Assembly (NCBI GenBank): GCA_016712405.1
Contig: JADJRD010000014.1
Span: forward strand, 186,001-250,000
Length of the DNA: 64,000 nt
Direction of reading: 5' to 3'
Origin: Cellvibrio sp.
GTDB lineage: Bacteria; Pseudomonadota; Gammaproteobacteria; Pseudomonadales; Cellvibrionaceae
Part shown: positions 36,710 through 45,918 of the stretch, piece after piece
How the letters are laid out: every line of letters begins with the position of its first letter
Position numbering within the stretch: position 1 is the first letter of the stretch
Translations under genes and position numbers: made by a program
The notes under the pieces: model-generated
What the model was told of the DNA's origin: nothing
The model's database searches: none
Seen by the model: only the letters and a program-made list of their open reading frames with translations

Positions 36710-37228
36710 GTGATAGATGCCGATGGGTTTCGCCCCAATGTGGGGATTATTTTGACCAATTCCGTGGGGCAATTGCTCTGGGCGCGTCGAGTAGGCGGGC
36801 AAGATGCTTGGCAGTTTCCTCAAGGTGGAATTAATGAACATGAATCTCCCGAAGAAGCCTTATTTCGGGAGCTCTATGAGGAAGTTGGGTTGCGCCCTGC
36901 GGATGTTAAGCTCTTGGCGTCTACTCGGGGCTGGTTGAGGTATCGACTGCCGGACAGAATGGTGCGCCATCATTCGCAGCCTCTATGCATTGGCCAAAAA
37001 CAACGTTGGTTTTTGCTGCGTTTGTTGTCTGATGACACTGCGGTCAAACTCAATAATCAGGTCGATAAACCTGAGTTTGATGAATGGCGATGGGTGAGTT
37101 ACTGGTATCCCTTGGGCAAAGTGGTCACTTTTAAACGTGATGTCTACCGCCGAGCTCTAAAGGAGTTATCGCTGGCACACAGTGATTATATTGCGTCGAT
37201 TCCCTTGGTATTACTCGAGAATAATTAA
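36710..37228 (+). CDS. rppH: RNA 5'-pyrophosphohydrolase
   Basis: RppH removes pyrophosphate from triphosphorylated mRNA 5' ends and so starts mRNA decay. The Nudix box is complete, from GGINEHESPEEALF to RELYEEVG near residues 38-60. GTG 36710 is chosen because it gives the nearly invariant N-terminus MIDADGFRPNVGII; an in-frame TTG lies 15 bases upstream. The length of about 172 residues matches the family. It is followed 6 bp later by ptsP, the standard gammaproteobacterial pair. Confidence 0.96.
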   Translation: MIDADGFRPNVGIILTNSVGQLLWARRVGGQDAWQFPQGGINEHESPEEALFRELYEEVGLRPADVKLLASTRGWLRYRLPDRMVRHHSQPLCIGQKQRWFLLRLLSDDTAVKLNNQVDKPEFDEWRWVSYWYPLGKVVTFKRDVYRRALKELSLAHSDYIASIPLVLLENN

Positions 37229-37234
37229 GCCACT

Positions 37235-39505
37235 ATGCTCAACTCTTTAAGGTCCATAGTTCAGGAAGTTAATTCTGCGCGCGACATGAATTCAGCGTTG
37301 GCGATTATCGTTCAACGCGTGAAAACCGCTATGCAGACTCATGTCTGTTCAGTTTATCTGCGCGATGCGAACGATGATTATGTGTTGATGGCGACGGATG
37401 GTTTAAATCCAGCTGCTGTGGGTTCGGTTCGATTAGCAGCCGGTGCAGGCTTGGTGGGGCGAGTGGTGGTGAGGGAAGAGCCCATCAATTTGGATCAAGC
37501 AGAAGCACATCCTAGCTACCAATATTTTCCTGAAACCGGTGAAGAACGTTATAGCGCATTTCTCGGCGTCCCCATTATTCACCATCGTAAAGTCTTGGGT
37601 GTTTTGGTTGTCCAGCAAGTCGAACGTCGTCGCTTTGATGAAGGTGAAGAGGCTTTTCTGGTCACTATGTCTGCTCAGTTGGCGGGAGTGATTGCTCATG
37701 CAGAAGCGACAGGTGTAGTCGTTCCTGCAGGGGAGAAAGCCGTTCAAGCCAGATTCAAAGGGGTGTCGGGTTCGAGTGGCGTGGCGCTGGGTGAAATTGT
37801 TGTTATCTCCCCAAAAGCCGATTTGCGGTCTGTCCCCAAACGTGCCTGCAAAGATGTAGATAAAGAAATCCGATTGTTTTCAGATGCCTTGCCCTCCGTG
37901 CGTCAGGATATGAAAACCTTGGGGGCTGGGTTTAAATCTCGAATCAATCAACAAGAACAAGCGCTCTTTGATGCCTACATTGCGATTCTCGATGATGCGA
38001 GTTTGGGTGCCGAAGTCACCGATAAAATTCGTTCTGGTATCGATGCGGCCTACGCCTGGAGCCAGGTGATTTTGGCTCATGAAAGCGTCTTCAATTCTAT
38101 GCCGGATGCCTATCTGCGTGAACGTGCGGCGGATCTCCGCGATTTGGGTTGTCGGGTATTGGCTTATCTTCAAAACATTAATCAGGAAGAGCGGGTTTAT
38201 CCCGACAAAACAATTTTGATAGGCGAAGAATTAACGGCTTCAATGTTAGGCGAAATCCCCAAAGAAAAATTAGCGGGATTGGTGTCAGTACTGGGTTCCA
38301 GTAATTCTCACGTGGCTATTCTCGCTCGCGCTATGGACGTGCCGGCGGTCATGGGTGCGGTGGATTTACCTTACACTCAATTGGACGGCCGACCAGTCAT
38401 TGTTGATGGTTATCGTGGTGCGGTCTTTACCGACCCCAATGAACAATTGCGCAAGCATTACGAGAAAATTTTTCTTGAAGAACAAGAGATGGTTAAAGGG
38501 CTGGAGGCTCTTAAAGATTTACCCTGCATCACCCGCGATAATCACCGCATGCCCTTATTTGTTAATACTGGCTTGATGGCGGATGTATTGCGTTCACTCG
38601 AACGCGGTGCAGAAGGTGTGGGCTTGTATCGAACCGAAGTGCCTTTTTTATTGCGCGAACGTTTTCCCAGTGAAGAAGAACAACGCGCAATTTATCGCGA
38701 ACAATTAGAAGCTTTTGCTCCGCACACAGTGACCATGCGCACCTTGGATATTGGCGGTGATAAATCCCTGCCTTATTTTCCAATCTCCGAAGCGAATCCT
38801 TTTTTGGGTTGGCGTGGTATTCGTGTGACACTGGATCATCCAGAGATTTTTCTAGTACAAATTCGCGCGATGATTAAAGCGAGTGAAGGTTTGGATAATC
38901 TAAAAATCCTGTTGCCGATGATCACCAATATTCAGGAAGTGGATGCATCAAAAGGATTGATCAATCGCGTTTATAAAGAATTATTGGAAGAAGGTCATAG
39001 AGTCCGCATGCCGCAAATCGGTGTGATGGTGGAAGTCCCTGCAGCGGTTTATCTCGCTTCAGAACTCGCGCGTAAAGTGAGTTTTTTATCTGTTGGTAGT
39101 AATGACCTCACACAATACTTATTGGCGGTGGATCGCAATAATGCACAGGTGGCCGATTTGTATCAGGCGTTTCATCCTGCAGTATTACGTGCGTTGCAGT
39201 CAGTTGTTTTTGCTGCGCATGATGCAGGTATTAGCGTGAGTATTTGTGGCGAGTTAGCAGGTGATCCTGCGGCGGCTGTATTATTAATGGCAATGGGCTT
39301 TGATATTTTATCCATGAGTGCAACGAATTTACCAAAAGTGAAATCGGTGATTCGTTCGGTAACCATGGTTCAGGCCAAATATTTGTTAACTGAAGCGATG
39401 CGAATGTCTAATGGCGACAGCATTCATCGTTATGTAAATCAATATTTGCGAGAAGCTGGGGTAATGCGGTTGCTGGTGCCTTCAGGGGCGGAAGAAATGA
39501 ATTAA
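37235..39505 (+). CDS. ptsP: Phosphoenolpyruvate-protein phosphotransferase PtsP (EI-Ntr)
   Basis: The 756-residue product starts the nitrogen-related PTS by transferring phosphate from PEP to NPr. Residues 1-160 are a GAF sensor domain (typically sensing glutamine or alpha-ketoglutarate). The EI N-domain follows with the phospho-His segment GSSNSHVAILAR near residue 360. The PEP-binding barrel has LYRTEVPFL, TLDIGGDKSLPYF, VGSNDLTQY and SICGELAGDP with the active-site Cys. The size and domain order agree with E. coli PtsP (748). It is cotranscribed with rppH by spacing. Confidence 0.96.
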   Translation: MLNSLRSIVQEVNSARDMNSALAIIVQRVKTAMQTHVCSVYLRDANDDYVLMATDGLNPAAVGSVRLAAGAGLVGRVVVREEPINLDQAEAHPSYQYFPETGEERYSAFLGVPIIHHRKVLGVLVVQQVERRRFDEGEEAFLVTMSAQLAGVIAHAEATGVVVPAGEKAVQARFKGVSGSSGVALGEIVVISPKADLRSVPKRACKDVDKEIRLFSDALPSVRQDMKTLGAGFKSRINQQEQALFDAYIAILDDASLGAEVTDKIRSGIDAAYAWSQVILAHESVFNSMPDAYLRERAADLRDLGCRVLAYLQNINQEERVYPDKTILIGEELTASMLGEIPKEKLAGLVSVLGSSNSHVAILARAMDVPAVMGAVDLPYTQLDGRPVIVDGYRGAVFTDPNEQLRKHYEKIFLEEQEMVKGLEALKDLPCITRDNHRMPLFVNTGLMADVLRSLERGAEGVGLYRTEVPFLLRERFPSEEEQRAIYREQLEAFAPHTVTMRTLDIGGDKSLPYFPISEANPFLGWRGIRVTLDHPEIFLVQIRAMIKASEGLDNLKILLPMITNIQEVDASKGLINRVYKELLEEGHRVRMPQIGVMVEVPAAVYLASELARKVSFLSVGSNDLTQYLLAVDRNNAQVADLYQAFHPAVLRALQSVVFAAHDAGISVSICGELAGDPAAAVLLMAMGFDILSMSATNLPKVKSVIRSVTMVQAKYLLTEAMRMSNGDSIHRYVNQYLREAGVMRLLVPSGAEEMN

Positions 39506-39570
39506 ACCAATGGTTTTTTTGTCATATAGATTCACCTACACTGCTTGCTAATTTATTAATCAGGTTTCCT

Positions 39571-40455
39571 ATGATCCCCTATCACAACATTGATCCCATA
39601 GCCTTTAAATTAGGTCCGCTTGCCGTTCATTGGTATGGCATTACCTATCTCTGTGCTTTTGTGACGGCATGGTATATCGGCGTACAGCGCGCCAAATTAC
39701 CTAATGCGATTATTAATCGTCAGCAAGTCGAAGATCTAATTACCTGGGGTGCCTTCGGTGTCATTATTGGTGGTCGATTAGGGTCGGTATTTTTCTATAA
39801 TTTTGAAACTTTTAAAGAAGATCCACTATGGGCTTTACGTCTCTGGGAAGGCGGGATGTCGTTTCATGGCGGATTGTTAGGTGTGATGTTGTCTATGTAT
39901 CTCTACGCATGGAAATTAAAAATCAGTTATGTTGGCTTAATGGATTTTGTTGCGCCTTTAGTGCCGTTGGGCTTGTTTTTTGGTCGTATTGGTAATTTTA
40001 TTGGCGGTGAATTATGGGGGCGTGCGACCGATGTTTCTTGGGGAATGATTTTTCCAAAAGACGTTGAACAATTAATTCGACATCCTTCGCAGTTATATCA
40101 AGCTTGCCTTGAAGGTTTGTTGTTATTTGTGATTGTGTTTTGGTTTTCACGCAAGCCTCGTCCGCGTGGCGCAGTGAGTGCAATTTTTTTGATGGGATAT
40201 TCTGTATTTCGCTTTATCGTCGAATTTTATCGCGAGCCTGATGTAGGTGTCAGTGGATTTATTGGGCAATCGCGAGGCCAGGATTTAAGTATTCTGATGT
40301 TTTCTTTTGGCGTTTGCGTATTAATTTATGCTTACACTTTTGGTCGTCGTTATTTGGTCTCTGCTGATTCAGCACCAAATAAGCCAAACAAAAATCAGTT
40401 AAAAAGACAAAAAAATAAAATGTATTTTTTGAGGTTTTCATGCAGCAATATTTAG
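39571..40455 (+). CDS. lgt: Prolipoprotein diacylglyceryl transferase
   Basis: The 294-residue inner-membrane enzyme moves diacylglycerol from phosphatidylglycerol to the lipobox Cys of prolipoproteins. Seven membrane helices are expected. The Lgt signature appears as GLFFGRIGNFIGGELWGR near residue 140, and WEGGMSFHGGLLG holds the essential His. HPSQLYQACLEG and VEFYREPD are also conserved. The last about 30 residues form a Lys-rich tail that overlaps the thyA start by 16 bases. It lies 65 bp after ptsP. Confidence 0.95.
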   Translation: MIPYHNIDPIAFKLGPLAVHWYGITYLCAFVTAWYIGVQRAKLPNAIINRQQVEDLITWGAFGVIIGGRLGSVFFYNFETFKEDPLWALRLWEGGMSFHGGLLGVMLSMYLYAWKLKISYVGLMDFVAPLVPLGLFFGRIGNFIGGELWGRATDVSWGMIFPKDVEQLIRHPSQLYQACLEGLLLFVIVFWFSRKPRPRGAVSAIFLMGYSVFRFIVEFYREPDVGVSGFIGQSRGQDLSILMFSFGVCVLIYAYTFGRRYLVSADSAPNKPNKNQLKRQKNKMYFLRFSCSNI

Positions 40456-41279
40456 ATTTAATGCGCGATGTGGTTGACGGTGGCATTACTCGCGGTGATC
40501 GCACTGGCACTGGTACTCGTTCTGTTTTTGGTCGTCAGTTACGTTTTGATTTGAGCCAAGGCTTTCCTTTAGTTACCACCAAAACAGTTCATCTCAAAAG
40601 TATTATTGTGGAATTGCTTTGGTTTTTACAGGGCAGAACCGATGTCACCTGGTTGCAAGAGCGCGGTTGTAATATCTGGAATGAATGGGCAACAGAGGAG
40701 GGTGATCTTGGTCCTGTGTATGGAAAGCAATGGCGCAGATGGGCTTGTCCTGATGGTTCGACAGTCGATCAGATTTCGCAAGTCATCGAACAAATTAAAA
40801 AAACACCTTATTCGCGTCGTTTGATTGTTAGTGCTTGGAATCCGGCTGATTTGCCTGATGAAACCATTAGTCCACAAGACAATGTTCACCAAGGTCGAAT
40901 GGCCCTCGCGGCCTGCCACACGCTGTTTCAGTTTTATGTTGCTGAAGGAAAATTATCTTGTCAGTTATACCAGCGCAGTGCTGATTTGTTTTTGGGTGTG
41001 CCATTTAATATCGCAAGCTATGCATTACTCACGCATATGATCGCGCAACAATGTGATTTGGATGTGGGTGATTTTGTGCATACCTTTGGTGATTGTCATT
41101 TGTATAACAATCACATCACGCCGGAAATTGTTTACGAACAATTAACACGCGAACCTAGAAAACTCCCTAAACTACAAATTCGCCGTCGGCCGAACAGTAT
41201 TTTTGATTACGAATTGGCAGATTTTGAATTTGAAGGATATGAACCGCACCCGCGAATTGTTGCTCCGATAGCGGTGTAA
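40440..41279 (+). CDS. thyA: Thymidylate synthase
   Basis: The 279-residue enzyme methylates dUMP with methylene-tetrahydrofolate. Visible conserved parts are DRTGTGTRSVFG, the catalytic region MALAACHTLFQFYV with the nucleophile Cys near residue 160, QLYQRSADLFLGVPFNIASY, and HTFGDCHLYNNH. The two residues before the Cys are Ala-Ala rather than the usual Pro-Pro/Pro-Cys context, a small deviation. ThyA produces dihydrofolate, which FolA, encoded 5 bp downstream, recycles. It overlaps lgt by 16 bases. Confidence 0.96.
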   Translation: MQQYLDLMRDVVDGGITRGDRTGTGTRSVFGRQLRFDLSQGFPLVTTKTVHLKSIIVELLWFLQGRTDVTWLQERGCNIWNEWATEEGDLGPVYGKQWRRWACPDGSTVDQISQVIEQIKKTPYSRRLIVSAWNPADLPDETISPQDNVHQGRMALAACHTLFQFYVAEGKLSCQLYQRSADLFLGVPFNIASYALLTHMIAQQCDLDVGDFVHTFGDCHLYNNHITPEIVYEQLTREPRKLPKLQIRRRPNSIFDYELADFEFEGYEPHPRIVAPIAV

Positions 41280-41284
41280 AAATC

Positions 41285-41803
41285 ATGGTGAAATTGTCGA
41301 TTATAGTGGCAGCAGCACGCAATGGTGTGATTGGCAAAAACAACCAGTTACCTTGGCATCTTCCGCAAGATTTAAAATATTTTCGTGCAATGACAACTGG
41401 TAAGCCGGTGATCATGGGAAGAAAAACATTTGAGTCGATTGGCAAGCCTTTACCTAATCGAACCAATATTGTTATCACGCGTAATCCCAATTGGGGGCAT
41501 GATGGCGTGTTAGTGGCAAGTGATTTGAATGGCGCTGTAGAAAAAGCGAAAAAAGTGTTAATGCAGCAGGATAATTCCGAATGGGAAGCTATGATTATCG
41601 GCGGGGCAGAGATTTATAAAGCAGCCCTGACAATTGCCGATAGGGTTTACTTGACTTATATCGATCGTGATGTGGAAGGTGATGCTTGGTTTCCTGTGCT
41701 ACCTGATACAGAGTGGCGTTTGAGTAGGCTGCAGGCAGGAGATGAGCTTGCATCAGAGCCTCATGAATTTAGGATTTATGATCGACTTGAGTCGAACGGT
41801 TAA
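41285..41803 (+). CDS. folA: Dihydrofolate reductase
   Basis: The 172-residue enzyme reduces dihydrofolate with NADPH. The N-terminal KLSIIVAAARNGVIGKNNQLPWHLPQDL is the substrate and Met20-loop area, with the catalytic Asp after PQ. GKPVIMGRKTFESIGKPLP is the NADPH-binding signature, and IIGGAEIYKAAL follows. The length is slightly above E. coli FolA (159). It is directly after thyA with which it is metabolically coupled. Confidence 0.96.
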   Translation: MVKLSIIVAAARNGVIGKNNQLPWHLPQDLKYFRAMTTGKPVIMGRKTFESIGKPLPNRTNIVITRNPNWGHDGVLVASDLNGAVEKAKKVLMQQDNSEWEAMIIGGAEIYKAALTIADRVYLTYIDRDVEGDAWFPVLPDTEWRLSRLQAGDELASEPHEFRIYDRLESNG

Positions 41804-42105
41804 AAAATAAACGCTAATAGCGAAATGTTCTTAAGGAAGTGCAATTTTCGAGTGTTTACAGAATTTTGTGCGGCCAAAGTGTTACCGGGTTATCGTTTCA
41901 TGTGTCTACTGTTACCTTGGTGATACAAAAGTACACACGTAACAAAGCTTTTGGACAAATCATTGGATGCGGTGAATTTCGCTTATTACAATGCGGCGTT
42001 CTTAGGCTGCTCTCTATAAGTTTTTTATAGGAGCTACGTGGAAAAGCGTGCGTGGCAGCTTATTGTCACATACTCAATTGATTGAACGCCCGAGTTGGGG
42101 GGATT
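41804..42105 (+). other. Intergenic region before the TonB block
   Basis: These 302 bases have no convincing gene. They probably contain the folA terminator and the promoter for the six-gene TonB block. A G-rich ribosome site (GGGGGG) ends the region 5-11 bases before the DUF3450 start. I could not place a promoter or a Fur box confidently. Confidence 0.4.
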
Positions 42106-42897
42106 ATGAAAAAGCAGCGATTCAACGCCGTGGTGATGACCACTGCGCTATCTGTCAGCGCGCTATTCGGTAGCGCTGCTATGGCAGACCAAAATCTGGA
42201 TACAGTGCTCCAAGTAGGCCAAGCCAAAGTGACTTTGGCGGCAGACTCACAAAAACGTATTGACAGGTTAGCTCAGGAAACTGACGACTTGACCCAGCAA
42301 TTCAAGGCACAAAACAAGCTGATTGATGATTTGCGTGTGTATAACGCCCAAATGCAAAAGCAAGTTGATGCCCAGTTGGGTGTTGTGACTGATCTTGAAA
42401 AATCAATTGAAAAAGTGACCGTCATTGAGCGCCAAATTCAGCCGTTGATTTTCAAAATGCTGGATACTCTGGAGCAGTTTGTTGAATTCGACAAACCTTT
42501 CAAGCTTGAAGAGCGTAGGGCTATCATTGCTGACGTAAGAACCAACCAAGAGCGTGCGGATATTTCGGTATCAGAGAAGTTCCGTCAGGTGTTGGAAGCC
42601 TACAAATTCGAATCAGATTACTCCAATACATTGCAATCTTATGATTCTAACGAAGAAATCGATGGCCCTGGCACTGAAAAGCGCACAGTGAAAATCCTTC
42701 GTGTGGGTCGTGTGTCTTTGATGTATCAAACAACTGATGGTAAGCAAAGTGGATATTGGGATGTCGCGCAAAAAGCGTGGGTATCGCTCGATAGTTCCTA
42801 CAATGCAGGCGTGTTGAAAGGTTTGCGTATTGCGCGTGATCAGGCCTCTAAAGACATTATGCTGGTTAAAGTTCAAGCTCCGGAGGCAGTGCAATGA
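42106..42897 (+). CDS. DUF3450 periplasmic protein of the TonB block
   Basis: The product is about 263 residues counted from ATG 42106, which follows GGGGGG and begins a clear signal peptide (KKQRFNAVVMTTALSVSALF, cleaved after AMA). A long coiled coil follows (residues 45-115: AQETDDLTQQFKAQNKLIDD and onward). The family is almost always encoded immediately before MotA/TolQ/ExbB-type genes in marine and soil gammaproteobacteria; its biochemical function is unknown. Its stop overlaps the next ATG by 4 bases (ATGA), so it is coupled to the ExbB-like gene. Confidence 0.88.
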   Translation: MKKQRFNAVVMTTALSVSALFGSAAMADQNLDTVLQVGQAKVTLAADSQKRIDRLAQETDDLTQQFKAQNKLIDDLRVYNAQMQKQVDAQLGVVTDLEKSIEKVTVIERQIQPLIFKMLDTLEQFVEFDKPFKLEERRAIIADVRTNQERADISVSEKFRQVLEAYKFESDYSNTLQSYDSNEEIDGPGTEKRTVKILRVGRVSLMYQTTDGKQSGYWDVAQKAWVSLDSSYNAGVLKGLRIARDQASKDIMLVKVQAPEAVQ

Positions 42898-44273
42898 AAA
42901 TGAATTTTGTTAAAGCTTGTGTATTGTTAGCGGCTGCCGGCTTTATTTCAGGCGCTGTCTTTGCTCAAGAAAAAGCTACCAGTGTTGATCAATTAGTTGA
43001 GATGGTAAAAAAATCTCAAGTTGGTGAATCGGCTGAGCATAAACAACGCGAGCAAGAGTTCCTTCGCGACAAAAACAATCAAGCCAATTTGCTGGCTCAG
43101 GCTAAGGCCACTCGTGCGGCGGAAGAAGCTCGTTCTGCGGTGCTGGACAAAAAGTATGCTGAGCAGCAATTGCTGGTCACCCAAAAGAAGCAGCAGCTTC
43201 AAGAGCGTTTGGGTTCTATGCGTGAATTGTTTGGTCATTTGACTTCTACCGCGGGCGATTTGCGTGCCAAGTTAGATGTCTCAATCGTGAGCGCCCAGTA
43301 CCCCAATCGTGGTGACTTCCTTGAGGTGTTAATCGAGAAGATGAACAGTGGTGTGAATCTTCCTGATATAGAAGAGATTGAGCGCCTCTGGTCTGAAATT
43401 CTGTTTGAATTGGCTGAAAGTGGCAAAGTGGTGTCATTTACCACTGATGTCATTAAGCCAAGCGGCGAGACCGTTAGCCAAACAGTTGTTCGTGTTGGTG
43501 GTTATAACCTGGTCTCTGAAGGCAAGTATCTTTCTTACAATGTTGATACTGACAAAATCATTGAGCTTGAGCGTCAACCTGATGCTGATTTTACTTCTTC
43601 AGCGGCAGCCATCCAAAACGCAACCTCGGCTGTTGACTTTGGGGTAGACCCAACAGGTCCAGCGGGCGGCCAACTCTTAACGGCATTGATTGATAAGCCC
43701 ACCTTTATGGAAAGGCTCGATCAAGGTGGCAAAGTTGGTTATGTCATTGTTGCGGTAGGTGTGATTGGTGTTTTGTTGGGTATCTTCCGTGTATTGGTTC
43801 TCTTCGCTGTTAGTGGAAAAGTTAAGGCTCAGTTGAAGTCTTCTACTCCAAACAGTAACAACCCATTGGGTCGTGTATTGAAAGTGGCGCAAGAGAATAA
43901 GAGCGTTGATACCGAGACATTGGAATTGAAAATGGAAGAAGCGATTCTTAAAGAGCGTCCCTCTATTGAAAGTGGCTTGGCTATTTTGAAAATCATTGCT
44001 GCTGTTGCTCCCTTGTTAGGATTGTTGGGTACGGTTACCGGTATGATCGAAACCTTCCAGGCAATCACAATCTTTGGTGCTGGCGATCCCAAAAACATGG
44101 CGGGTGGTATTTCTGCAGCCTTGGTCACTACAGTTCAAGGTCTTGTTGTTGCGATTCCAGTCGTGCTGATGCACACCTTGGTTAATGGTCGCGCTAAAGC
44201 TGTGACCCATATATTGGAAGAGCAGGCAACGGGTATTGTGGCGGAAAACGCTGAACGTTCTGCGCGTAAGTAA
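42894..44273 (+). CDS. ExbB/MotA/TolQ-family proton channel protein with long periplasmic N-terminus
   Basis: The 459-residue product is about twice the usual ExbB size. Residues 1-24 are a signal peptide (ending AVFA). Residues 40-115 form a charged coiled coil, and residues 115-270 are a periplasmic domain. The C-terminal third has three membrane helices with VGYVIVAVGVIGVLLGIFRV, AAVAPLLGLLGTVTGMIETF and GGISAALVTTVQGLVVAIPV, the MotA_ExbB core. It probably conducts protons together with the ExbD below, and the large N-terminal part may contact DUF3450. Confidence 0.9.
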   Translation: MKMNFVKACVLLAAAGFISGAVFAQEKATSVDQLVEMVKKSQVGESAEHKQREQEFLRDKNNQANLLAQAKATRAAEEARSAVLDKKYAEQQLLVTQKKQQLQERLGSMRELFGHLTSTAGDLRAKLDVSIVSAQYPNRGDFLEVLIEKMNSGVNLPDIEEIERLWSEILFELAESGKVVSFTTDVIKPSGETVSQTVVRVGGYNLVSEGKYLSYNVDTDKIIELERQPDADFTSSAAAIQNATSAVDFGVDPTGPAGGQLLTALIDKPTFMERLDQGGKVGYVIVAVGVIGVLLGIFRVLVLFAVSGKVKAQLKSSTPNSNNPLGRVLKVAQENKSVDTETLELKMEEAILKERPSIESGLAILKIIAAVAPLLGLLGTVTGMIETFQAITIFGAGDPKNMAGGISAALVTTVQGLVVAIPVVLMHTLVNGRAKAVTHILEEQATGIVAENAERSARK

Positions 44274-44283
44274 GGGGTAAACT

Positions 44284-44802
44284 ATGTCGAATATACTCGA
44301 CTCCCTAAGCGCGTTCATGGCACAAGGTGGCGTACTGATGTATGCCATCGCTGTCCTGACGCTATGGATGTGGATATTGGTTTTTGAGAGAGTCCTCTTT
44401 TTAAAAGGGGCTCTGAGAGCTGATGTTCAGCAGTCGCTTTCTGTTTGGGAGGCAAGAACCGAGCGCAAGTCATGGAACGCCCATCAGATTCGTAATGCGA
44501 TGATTTCTCGTATGAACGAAAAAATAGACAACAATTTAGACATGATTACCGCCTTGGTTGCTATGTGCCCTTTAATGGGATTGCTAGGAACTGTGACCGG
44601 AATGATTGAAGTATTCAGTGTGTTGTCTTTATCGGGTGGTGGTGATGCCAAGTCCATGGCCGGCGGTGTATCCAAAGCGACCATACCAACAATGTCAGGA
44701 ATGGTGGCAGCGATTTCTGGCGTGTTTGCCAATACCTATCTTCAGCGTATATCGGGTGATGAAAAAGCCTTGTTTGCTGATCATCTAACAATGGATCACT
44801 AA
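44284..44802 (+). CDS. exbB: ExbB-like biopolymer transport protein
   Basis: The 172-residue product has three membrane helices in the standard ExbB layout, with LVAMCPLMGLLGTVTGMIEVF and GGVSKATIPTMSGMVAAISG as the two pore-lining segments. It starts 10 bp after the long ExbB-like gene and is a second, short channel protein in the same operon. It energises TonB with ExbD using the proton gradient at the inner membrane. Confidence 0.93.
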   Translation: MSNILDSLSAFMAQGGVLMYAIAVLTLWMWILVFERVLFLKGALRADVQQSLSVWEARTERKSWNAHQIRNAMISRMNEKIDNNLDMITALVAMCPLMGLLGTVTGMIEVFSVLSLSGGGDAKSMAGGVSKATIPTMSGMVAAISGVFANTYLQRISGDEKALFADHLTMDH

Positions 44803-44851
44803 GTGGTTCATTGTTAGGTCTACAGATTAACCTGTACTAAAGAGATGTCTC

Positions 44852-45256
44852 ATGAGCAGGAAAAGTGCAAAACCTCAAGAAGAAGCTCAGGCAATTGACC
44901 TGACACCCATGTTGGATGTGGTGTTCATTATGTTGATCTTCTTCATTGTAACCGCGACTTTCATTAAAGAAACGGGTAAAGAAATAGAACGTCCAGATGC
45001 GGTAATGTCAGATCCAAAACCAGCGGCGACCATTTTGGTGGCAGTGGGGAGTGATAATGAGATCTGGATCGATAAAAAGAAAGTCGACCCTCGTGGTGTC
45101 AAGCTGGTTATCGAGCGTATGCGCGCTGATAATCCTAAAGGTACTGTTTCTATTCAAGCGGACAAGCAAGCGGATATCAAATTTGTGGTAGACGTTGCCA
45201 AGGCTGCTCAAGAAGCAGGTGTTGCAGAAGTCTCTGTATCGACAACCAAGAAATAG
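44852..45256 (+). CDS. exbD: ExbD-like biopolymer transport protein
   Basis: The 134-residue product has one N-terminal membrane helix (DVVFIMLIFFIVTATFI) preceded by AIDLTPMLD, whose Asp is the conserved protonatable residue of ExbD/TolR. The periplasmic domain follows with SIQADKQADIKFVVDVAKAA. It partners ExbB to drive TonB. It sits 49 bp after exbB with AAAGAG before the start. Confidence 0.95.
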   Translation: MSRKSAKPQEEAQAIDLTPMLDVVFIMLIFFIVTATFIKETGKEIERPDAVMSDPKPAATILVAVGSDNEIWIDKKKVDPRGVKLVIERMRADNPKGTVSIQADKQADIKFVVDVAKAAQEAGVAEVSVSTTKK

Positions 45257-45262
45257 ACTGTT

Positions 45263-45907
45263 ATGAAAGCTGAAAAATCTCTATTACCTTTAGTATTACT
45301 GGCTATTTTGTTGGGTTCTTTGACTACCTTTGGGCTATTTTATTTAATGAATAGCCTGGTCAACAATGAGATGAAAGAGCCTGATCAGGCCAAGCAAGTG
45401 AAGATCCCGGATATGCGTATGCCGAAAACCGAGATCGTCAATCGATTCGAAGACGCGAAACCTGAGAAACCACAAGAGCCTGAGGCTCAACCGCCCGAAC
45501 TTCCAGAGCCTGAATTTGCTGCACCTGATGCAGGTGTGGGTGGTATCAACATGCAGGTCTCGATTGTGAAGCCTACATTTGGTGGCCCACAAGGGATCAG
45601 TCTGAACGAAGGAAATTACATGCCGATTGTAACTGTGGCGCATGAATATCCATCTTCAGCGCTTTCTCGAGGTATGGAAGGTAGTTGCACGGTGGAGTTT
45701 GTCGTTACCGAAACGGGCGCTACTCGAGACATAGTTGCAGTTCCAGAGCTTTGTATTAACAAGAAAGATGGCCAGCCTACAACCGTATGGAATCGAGCAT
45801 CTATAAAAGCTGTATCCAAATTTAAATTCAAGCCTAAGGTGCAAGATGGCAAGGCGATAGAAGTGCCTGGTGTCCGTTATAAACTCACCTATCAAATGGC
45901 TAAGTAA
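45263..45907 (+). CDS. tonB: TonB energy-transducing protein
   Basis: The 214-residue product has an N-terminal membrane anchor (LLPLVLLAILLGSLTTFGLF), a short Pro/Glu-rich spacer (PEKPQEPEAQPPELPEPEF, residues 68-88), and a C-terminal TonB domain from about residue 120 (YPSSALSRGMEGSCTVEFVV). TonB links the inner-membrane proton channel to outer-membrane receptors. The Pro-rich part is shorter than in E. coli TonB. It is 6 bp after exbD. Confidence 0.92.
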   Translation: MKAEKSLLPLVLLAILLGSLTTFGLFYLMNSLVNNEMKEPDQAKQVKIPDMRMPKTEIVNRFEDAKPEKPQEPEAQPPELPEPEFAAPDAGVGGINMQVSIVKPTFGGPQGISLNEGNYMPIVTVAHEYPSSALSRGMEGSCTVEFVVTETGATRDIVAVPELCINKKDGQPTTVWNRASIKAVSKFKFKPKVQDGKAIEVPGVRYKLTYQMAK

Positions 45908-45918
45908 GGAGTCAAACA

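Noticed and set aside
41804..42105. tRNA or small RNA gene in the 302-base gap before the TonB block
   Set aside because: No cloverleaf, T-loop consensus or terminator hairpin could be found.
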